Assembly (NCBI GenBank): GCA_963931925.1
Contig: OZ007569.1
Coordinates: 27,072,524 to 27,136,523, forward strand
DNA: 64,000 bases
Direction of reading: 5' to 3'
Source: Onchidella celtica
Lineage: Eukaryota; Mollusca; Gastropoda; Systellommatophora; Onchidiidae
Shown here piece by piece: positions 62,901 to 64,000 of this stretch. Both the position numbers and the translations under genes were made by a program. The notes below the pieces were generated by a model. The model worked only from the letters and a program-made list of their open reading frames with translations, was not told where the DNA came from and searched no databases. Each line of letters starts with the position of its first letter. Position 1 is the stretch's first letter.

Positions 62901-63594
62901 ACACAGCCGATGGTATATCATGGGTAGAACCTAAATTTATTAAAAAGACTGGCCAAATTTATATACTGGTGTGAGTTTACTGATTGCCTGAAAACTCTTC
63001 AGATTTTACAACTCTGCCTGCTGAAAAAAAAAGTTCTAAAAACTACTTACACTGGATGATGGCCCAGTAGAGGTTGCAGATGTATCAGAGTTGTTGCCAG
63101 CACTACTACAACTCTCATCACTGGCATTGAAGTTCCATGGAGTTGGATGAAACTCCCTTTAGGAACAAATGAAAAAGGATCAAATAAGATTTTACAATGA
63201 CAGGAATCTAAATAAGCATAAATTTTTTTGCCCAGACACCAGATTCTAAAGATAACACTCAATGTACATCAGCGTCAAAAGTGTACGTAACAGTTTACAT
63301 AAGCCATTAAGCTGCTCCAAAACACAGCTGTTCTCTCTCATTCTTATTACATAAATCTTTCCTGCACAAGACACACATGCATTACTAAAACTGTATAATT
63401 TCCTGACCTAAAATAGACTGAAATGATGCAGAACTGCATTTTCATCTAGCTTAGTTTCTAGCATTCATGCAGAATGATGAAATAGATCAATTATACCAAT
63501 AAAAGCAAAGTATGTGAGTTTACCTTATCATAGTAGTGCTGGCAAAGCTAACACGGCGTGGGGTTCTCGGACCATCATTACTCCCATCTGAGCC
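23860..63594 (-). CDS. KNL1: Kinetochore scaffold 1 (KNL1/CASC5/Spc105), 18 exons, 5' end missing
   Basis: Eighteen GT-AG exons join without a phase conflict to 5289 nt (1762 residues plus stop). In order: exon 63524-63594 carries GPRTPRRVSFAS, the RVSF motif that docks protein phosphatase 1. The 3.56-kb exon (residues about 117-1302) holds MELT-type repeats, which when phosphorylated by MPS1 recruit BUB3-BUB1. Exons from 47986 to 35729 encode the helical and coiled-coil region (for example KKRELEVHQQELREVE and TKINTEQQEIDERL). From residue about 1568, NLTEWTFLKN through YINRVLQELEHL fits the KNL1 C-terminal RWD domain that binds the MIS12 complex. The protein acts at the outer kinetochore in mitosis. 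The first coding exon, expected to carry the SILK motif, lies beyond 64000 or was not recognised. Introns are long and rich in transposons. The frame is intact throughout, so the gene looks functional. Confidence 0.93.
25792..25917 (-). CDS. KNL1: KNL1 exon Q
   Basis: Acceptor ttcactccag; donor gtttc|gtaagt. It encodes LAFIVSDRKTRQKIQLET, then YPRVRFQWKAEILFGSV, fitting the beta-strand and YP-x-V signature of the second RWD half. It joins exon P in phase across an intron of 3.7 kb. Confidence 0.9.
27006..28648 (-). pseudogene. Broken member of an uncharacterised multi-copy metazoan gene family
   Basis: A single frame runs from 28648 (MHNDRLKNFGAIRTLASC) to about 27740, broken by two TAA codons near 28240. 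It shows CYQAFTNVKYLRK, CIICQKK, FVANEAHYHESCRRRF (a Cys/His-rich N-terminal part) and DMTWPPSADQLMLPDLL. A +1 or -1 shift near 27745 leads to the second part: RLVNSVSQDICYIVSNGQWK, LPKHLLLGMTIRHLTGS, FGHSISYSSLLELETAMC, CWDNFDLNGETPSG and THGIIIQEL. I know this pattern from many unnamed proteins in molluscs, cnidarians and fish. No function is established to my knowledge, and its copy number suggests a link to mobile DNA. It lies inside the KNL1 P-Q intron in the same orientation. Confidence 0.65.
29321..29339. repeat. Poly-G run
   Basis: Nineteen G residues followed by a T run lie in the KNL1 P-Q intron. The length is probably uncertain in the assembly. Confidence 0.8.
29602..29702 (-). CDS. 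KNL1: KNL1 exon P
   Basis: Acceptor gaacattgcag; donor aacaa|gtgagt. It encodes LLESVSAIVCDNRHLCSEL and ends SISGN in phase 2. It matches the helix between the two RWD halves. Confidence 0.9.
30245..30348 (-). CDS. KNL1: KNL1 exon O
   Basis: Acceptor aattttgcag; donor cag|gtacta. It encodes AKSKPWAKLGHDLTVSSID and ends YSQINQ. Confidence 0.85.
30841..31080. mobile_element. 240-bp hAT-like MITE
   Basis: The ends cagggctcccact and agtgggagccctg are perfect 13-bp inverted repeats of the CAGGG type common in hAT elements. ataag flanks both sides (30836-30840, 31081-31085), shorter than the usual 8-bp duplication. There is no coding capacity. It lies in the KNL1 N-O intron. Confidence 0.7.
31407..31600. 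repeat. Fragment related to family B interior
   Basis: Shares agtaaatgacatcaccaggt followed by aatcttcagatgc, acatggtcatccaa, cctgttcctc and gcttgtagtacata with 49735-49920. No ends are recognised. It lies in the KNL1 N-O intron. Confidence 0.6.
31983..32680 (+). mobile_element. TTAA-flanked element family C with a transposase-like acidic N-terminus
   Basis: TTAA at 31983-31986 and 32677-32680 frames inverted ends ccactagat and (a)tctagtgg. Inside, 32248-32402 reads in one frame as an Asp/Glu-rich peptide (DNEDISTSVDLDEGEDSESD and DVELDLDD) and, after stops, SEDESEPEEADF. PiggyBac transposases typically start with such acidic stretches, so this looks like an internally deleted piggyBac derivative. 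No DDD catalytic region remains. Confidence 0.7.
33110..34366 (-). mobile_element. Candidate solo LTR, minus orientation
   Basis: Read on -, the stretch begins TGTGAGACATGTG and ends CGTTTATGACA. It has a CCAAT motif (gaccaatgagag) followed about 30 bp later by an A/T box (gcataaaatc), the promoter layout seen in the better-supported LTR at 57694-59005. No matching target duplication was found, so the limits are a guess. Confidence 0.35.
35287..35435 (-). CDS. KNL1: KNL1 exon N (start of RWD)
   Basis: Acceptor tcatttgcag; donor ggag|gtaaaa. It encodes LTEWTFLKNTEHIIQFGFLF and DTLILQIHLNG, matching the LSEWDV...FTFVYDTIQLTI pattern of KNL1 RWD domains. Confidence 0.92.
35729..35875 (-). CDS. 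KNL1: KNL1 exon M (coiled coil)
   Basis: Acceptor ctaattgcag; donor gaaa|gtaagt. It encodes SEVNQMEIQCQELDVRVAD through DERLSWMR, a charged heptad pattern that leads directly into the RWD region. Confidence 0.9.
36103..36142 (-). CDS. KNL1: KNL1 exon L (40-nt microexon)
   Basis: Acceptor ataatccag; donor agag|gtaagc. It encodes ELEVHQQELREVE, continuing the coiled coil. Confidence 0.85.
37124..37162 (-). CDS. KNL1: KNL1 exon K (39-nt microexon)
   Basis: Acceptor ctttttcag; donor agag|gtaagt. It reads CLHEINVICGKKR across the junctions and is needed to keep phase between exons J and L: skipping it would create a stop at the J-L junction. Confidence 0.8.
37547..37634 (-). CDS. KNL1: KNL1 exon J
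   Basis: Acceptor tttttgcag; donor aaat|gtgagt. It reads LALKALDSEVDQVISETEK, a heptad-like pattern, and ends in phase 1. Confidence 0.85.
38027..39082. mobile_element. hAT-like non-autonomous element
   Basis: Perfect 12-bp inverted ends cagagatgccaa (38027-38038) and ttggcatctctg (39071-39082). aaaagg lies on both outer sides. The right part carries repeated gcgggac strings and the middle a TAGATC microsatellite. No transposase frame. It lies in the KNL1 I-J intron. Confidence 0.7.
38349..38420. repeat. TAGATC microsatellite cluster
   Basis: Repeats of agatct/tagatc, with imperfect units, lie inside the hAT-like element. Similar patches occur at about 225-235, 350-368, 6106-6121, 32385-32413 and 58547-58560. 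Confidence 0.8.
39202..39318 (-). CDS. KNL1: KNL1 exon I
   Basis: Acceptor ctttactgaag; donor gag|gtaaat. It is 39 codons, ISDLTLKAQELLNASR to YSDARE, part of the coiled-coil region. The 4.7-kb intron before it holds the nested transposon stack. Confidence 0.85.
40500..41284. mobile_element. Pogo-like MITE with long inverted ends
   Basis: Terminal repeats of about 27 bp begin tacagtgcactctcccgat on both strands, with one mismatch within the 27 bp. They carry TA at both limits. Both ends continue with multiple atgtcgttat(c)/gataacgacat units, so the termini can fold on themselves. It has no coding capacity and is nested inside 39751-43994. Confidence 0.8.
40688..40711. repeat. (GT)n microsatellite
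   Basis: GT-rich repeat tract inside the pogo-like MITE. Confidence 0.7.
41700..43610. repeat. Family G dispersed repeat, first copy
   Basis: It is homologous in the same orientation to 56934-60889. Shared landmarks: agctgccaactttc, cagactcctgata, atggaatattattctc, tgcctccatgtga, catcatgttagg and aaccttgatct-like blocks. It is interrupted by the family A element at 41827-42599. Its right end is not resolved. Confidence 0.65.
41827..42599 (-). mobile_element. TTAA-flanked element family A, complete inverted copy
   Basis: TTAA at 41827-41830 and 42596-42599, with ends ccctcaccctgcg and cgcggggtgagcg. It is the inverse of the copies at 22265-23034 and 49532-52532 and 773 bp long. No coding capacity. 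Confidence 0.85.
44065..44161 (-). CDS. KNL1: KNL1 exon H
   Basis: Acceptor tttatttccag; donor gat|gtgagt. It encodes AKQECKNRLLQFSN and ends ARESGKD, phase 0. Confidence 0.85.
44738..44847 (-). CDS. KNL1: KNL1 exon G
   Basis: Acceptor tcccatag; donor aacag|gtgggc. It encodes VSSVSTTKEKLEAKV and ends VNELETAIN in phase 2. It is predicted helical. Confidence 0.85.
44918..45020. repeat. Fragment of family G end
   Basis: catagctgccaactttccaa and the following A-rich stretch match the left end of family G at 41700 and 56934, then homology fades. It lies in the KNL1 F-G intron. Confidence 0.5.
45240..45320 (-). CDS. KNL1: KNL1 exon F
   Basis: Acceptor cttgtcttgcag; donor caa|gtgagg. It is 27 codons in phase 0: PSNFPDLCEMIGLSRG and onward. 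Confidence 0.85.
45594..46708. mobile_element. TTAA-flanked element family D
   Basis: TTAA at 45594-45597 and 46705-46708 with inverted ends ccctcgtcctgcg and cgcaggactaggg (one mismatch). It is about 1.1 kb with no coding frame. The right arm repeats ggcctcccg three times. It lies in the KNL1 E-F intron. Confidence 0.7.
47910..47986 (-). CDS. KNL1: KNL1 exon E
   Basis: Acceptor cctatttcag; donor ctg|gtatgt. It reads NLVISDLDFITLMEPP in phase from exon D. It corresponds to the conserved helical stretch after the MELT region, shown in the vertebrate protein as a DGRITIREF-like segment. Confidence 0.85.
48176..49174 (-). mobile_element. Family E element, most complete copy
   Basis: Perfect 16-bp inverted ends taggtagtccaaactg (48176-48191) and cagtttggactaccta (49159-49174), both carrying terminal TA as in Tc1/mariner-type targets. 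It is 999 bp without a coding frame. It serves as reference for the copies at 8388 and 12633 and lies in the KNL1 D-E intron. Confidence 0.85.
49558..50299. mobile_element. TTAA-flanked element family B, nested in family A
   Basis: TTAA at 49558-49561 and 50296-50299 frames inverted ends ccctttcgtgttt and aaacacgaaaggg (13 bp, perfect). It inserted at a TTAA inside family A. Part of its interior (about 49735-49920) is also found at about 31407-31600. No coding capacity. Confidence 0.85.
50603..52098 (-). mobile_element. 5'-truncated non-LTR retrotransposon (I-like, with RNase H)
   Basis: The 14-bp duplication tgacacatactaat lies at 50603-50616 and 52085-52098. The undisturbed family A copy has it once (near 22590). 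The insert 50617-52084 ends at its 3' side in a (AAG)n tail, seen as ttcttcttctt on +. This is typical target-primed insertion with 5' truncation. Confidence 0.9.
50642..52084 (-). pseudogene. LINE ORF2 C-terminal remnant: RT thumb, RNase H, Cys/His tail
   Basis: The frame is open for about 480 codons. It begins within the reverse transcriptase thumb (APTYLGVTFDTRLSWRNHIE, VRPHLEYGSTAW-type block RPHLEYGSTAW). Then comes an RNase H domain with VRVYTDGSAENA (first Asp), YGSEAKALMTAA (Glu), VFLTDARSVLEAL (Asp) and WIPSHCGVPGNEKADQLAKE (His and last Asp). The tail FRLRTGHNRLHHHM and CECSQSPQNTEHIL is a zinc-knuckle-like motif. RNase H after RT points to the I/LOA/Nimb group. The endonuclease and RT palm are lost, so it cannot move by itself. 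The uninterrupted frame suggests a recent insertion. Confidence 0.9.
52892..56448 (-). CDS. KNL1: KNL1 exon D, large MELT-repeat exon (3557 nt)
   Basis: Acceptor tttgtttgcag precedes 56448; donor tatgaag|gtagg follows 52892 (the open frame reads on to 52857 but that tail is intronic). MELT-type repeats occur at about 56395 (YTEDMNESGMEITHS), 56235 (FSDMDQSLCAMDMTSN), 55950 (EEMEVTTNHT), 55020 (PEDMEFTMTNTKTIHIG), 54870 (IFENDGLEITE), 54715 (IFDHGQMDMTE), 54560 (IFDNSLMEMTE) and, decayed, 54265 (LFDNDFRGKTE) and 54110 (EMDISQTKTV). The central three are spaced about 155 nt and look like recent tandem duplication. The KEN strings EKEN and DKEN lie at 55493-55482 and 55469-55458. The vertebrate gene likewise has one giant middle exon. 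Confidence 0.95.
57694..59005 (+). mobile_element. Solo LTR of a retrotransposon
   Basis: Starts TGTCAGGG, ends TCGTAACA, and is flanked by atttt at 57689-57693 and 59006-59010 (5-bp target duplication). Inside are a CCAAT motif (caccaatcaa, about 58095) and a TATA box (ggtatataagc, about 58140), the expected LTR promoter. The length is 1312 bp. No internal region or second LTR is adjacent, so it arose by LTR-LTR recombination. It is antisense to KNL1. Confidence 0.8.
58141..58151 (+). promoter_or_regulatory. TATA box of the solo LTR
   Basis: ggtatataagc lies about 45 bp after caccaatcaa. The antisense relative at 11052-12360 keeps the same order with gtataaaag. Whether it is active is unknown. 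Confidence 0.55.
59279..59815 (-). CDS. Single-exon BED/TTF-like zinc-finger ORF, probably transposon-derived
   Basis: I chose the Met at 59815 (MACSRRFPKFVEQD) rather than the upstream one at 59842, because family members start close to this. The visible domain is KFTWDWLSLKDDNGDYFSDY followed by CCYCKCGIMYGSGG, CLKDHANRFKAHERNC: paired Cys and late His/Cys residues of a zinc finger resembling those in front of hAT transposases and in lone mollusc proteins. A Ser-rich linker and a short tail (KPVSLKDMVTHHIKV) follow, then a stop. No DDE domain is attached. It could be the first exon of a larger gene or a captured domain. The flank repeats tcagagaattttcctctgaa twice (59904, 59967). Function unknown. 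Confidence 0.5.
   Translation of the reverse strand, partial: ACSRRFPKFVEQDTAVDAVDLECRNKFTWDWLSLKDDNGDYFSDYFRKIEKDGFAWCCYCKCGIMYGSGGVRCLKDHANRFKAHERNCRMFRSNQSLPAAMQAACSKISGTADISSQSLPRFSSSSAVPPSLPNGDAPNIEQEYKRSRADLEVASVPKPVSLKDMVTHHIKVRSEFFM
59904..59990. repeat. Duplicated 20-mer next to the zinc-finger ORF
   Basis: tcagagaattttcctctgaa occurs at about 59904-59923 and 59967-59986. Each is itself partly palindromic (tcagag...ctctga). They could be subterminal sites of an unrecognised element or transcriptional elements. Confidence 0.5.
60890..61401. other. KNL1 C-D intron remainder, nothing recognised
   Basis: AT-rich sequence without a repeat boundary or coding support. Confidence 0.5.
61402..61574 (-). 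CDS. KNL1: KNL1 exon C
   Basis: Acceptor tattttcag; donor atgt|gtgagt. It begins NEDNDDVFVAGTAP and ends AVKTFLHD, leaving phase 2 for the large exon. No known motif was recognised; the acidic start may be disordered. Confidence 0.8.
61575..63050. other. KNL1 B-C intron, nothing recognised
   Basis: Several short open frames lack splice-compatible borders or domain support. Confidence 0.5.
63051..63156 (-). CDS. KNL1: KNL1 exon B
   Basis: Acceptor ttcctaaag precedes 63156; donor ccagt|gtaagt follows 63051. It encodes EFHPTPWNFNASDES and then a Ser/Thr-rich tail. Its first base completes Arg after MI in exon A. Confidence 0.85.
63524..63594 (-). CDS. KNL1: KNL1 exon A (RVSF motif)
   Basis: Acceptor gcatgacag precedes 63594; donor ATAAG|gtaaac follows 63524. 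It starts in phase 0 and ends in phase 2. RVSF is encoded at 63544-63555 within TPRRVSFASTTMI. It is the first exon visible in the window. Confidence 0.9.
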
Positions 63595-64000
63595 CTGTCA
63601 TGCACACAAGAGAAACAAAATAGTTCAATATCCAAATTCTGAAACAGAGGCGCAATAACATTTACAATACAGGTTTTTAAAATTAGCTTCCAATTATTAA
63701 ATTTTCTGATGTCTATCAAATATCAGAGTTGTTTACTTCCTGTGGTATAACGAAATCAGTGATTTACAAATTATATCACCAATTTATTTTGAATCAGGTA
63801 ATCAACTATTGATAAATATTCTACAGTTGAATACTCATTTTCTAAAAGATTTAACCTTGGCGTGCCCATCTTGGATAGAATACTGTTCAGTTACAAGCTC
63901 TTATAGGTAGAATGTTCATCATGACGTCACAATGTTTTTGTTTTGTTCTTCCACCACTAAAAATGGCCGGTGGGTCACCTGATTAGTGTAACTTCGAGAT
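63595..64000. other. KNL1 upstream intron, first coding exon not found
   Basis: An ATG at about 63871 on - opens MGTPRLNLLENEYSTVEY, but no donor gives the phase 0 that exon A requires. The SILK-bearing N-terminal exon is therefore either beyond 64000 or not recognised. Confidence 0.5.

Noticed and set aside
1-64000. CRISPR arrays, operons, rRNA, bacterial genes
   Set aside because: None seen; gene structure is plainly eukaryotic and direct repeats are transposon-related.

Overview
The window is eukaryotic nuclear DNA, most likely from a lophotrochozoan, probably a gastropod mollusc. The genes are split by long AT-rich introns with GT-AG borders. Microsatellites built on TAGATC recur, and transposons of many superfamilies are nested in one another. 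The species call is an inference from style; no barcode gene is present. Two host genes can be rebuilt exon by exon from splice sites and reading phase, and they converge tail to tail. On the + strand, MRPL14 (mitochondrial ribosomal protein uL14m) has coding exons at 7498-7565, 9306-9435 and 10464-10706, giving 146 residues. On the - strand, the kinetochore scaffold KNL1 (CASC5/Spc105) has 18 exons from 63594 down to 23860. These give 1762 in-frame residues plus a stop codon; only the extreme 5' end lies outside the window. Layout: 1-1119, intergenic with a 36-bp tandem repeat; 1120-5606, a P-element-like THAP transposon with perfect terminal inverted repeats and a frameshifted transposase; 5900-10760, MRPL14; 11052-12360, LTR-like repeat; 12633-18255, a TA-flanked DNA transposon split by a 4.64-kb insertion; 18260-21290, no gene, with a large inverted repeat; 21290-23860, probable KNL1 3' UTR and a TTAA-flanked element; 23860-63594, KNL1, its introns loaded with mobile elements; 63595-64000, KNL1 intron or upstream sequence. 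The KNL1 introns hold a frameshifted copy of an uncharacterised gene family (27006-28648), several TTAA-flanked elements, hAT-like and pogo-like elements nested up to four deep, a 5'-truncated LINE with RNase H, a solo LTR with a 5-bp target duplication, and a short zinc-finger ORF. KNL1 assembles the outer kinetochore and recruits the spindle checkpoint. The copy here shows an RVSF PP1-binding motif, a MELT array, two KEN motifs, a coiled coil and a C-terminal RWD region. MRPL14 acts in the mitochondrial large ribosomal subunit and has no visible functional link to KNL1. The most unusual signals are a 48-bp insertion with a hairpin core and 16-bp target duplications, the intact-ended P-like element, and element-in-element stacks that give a relative order of insertion.
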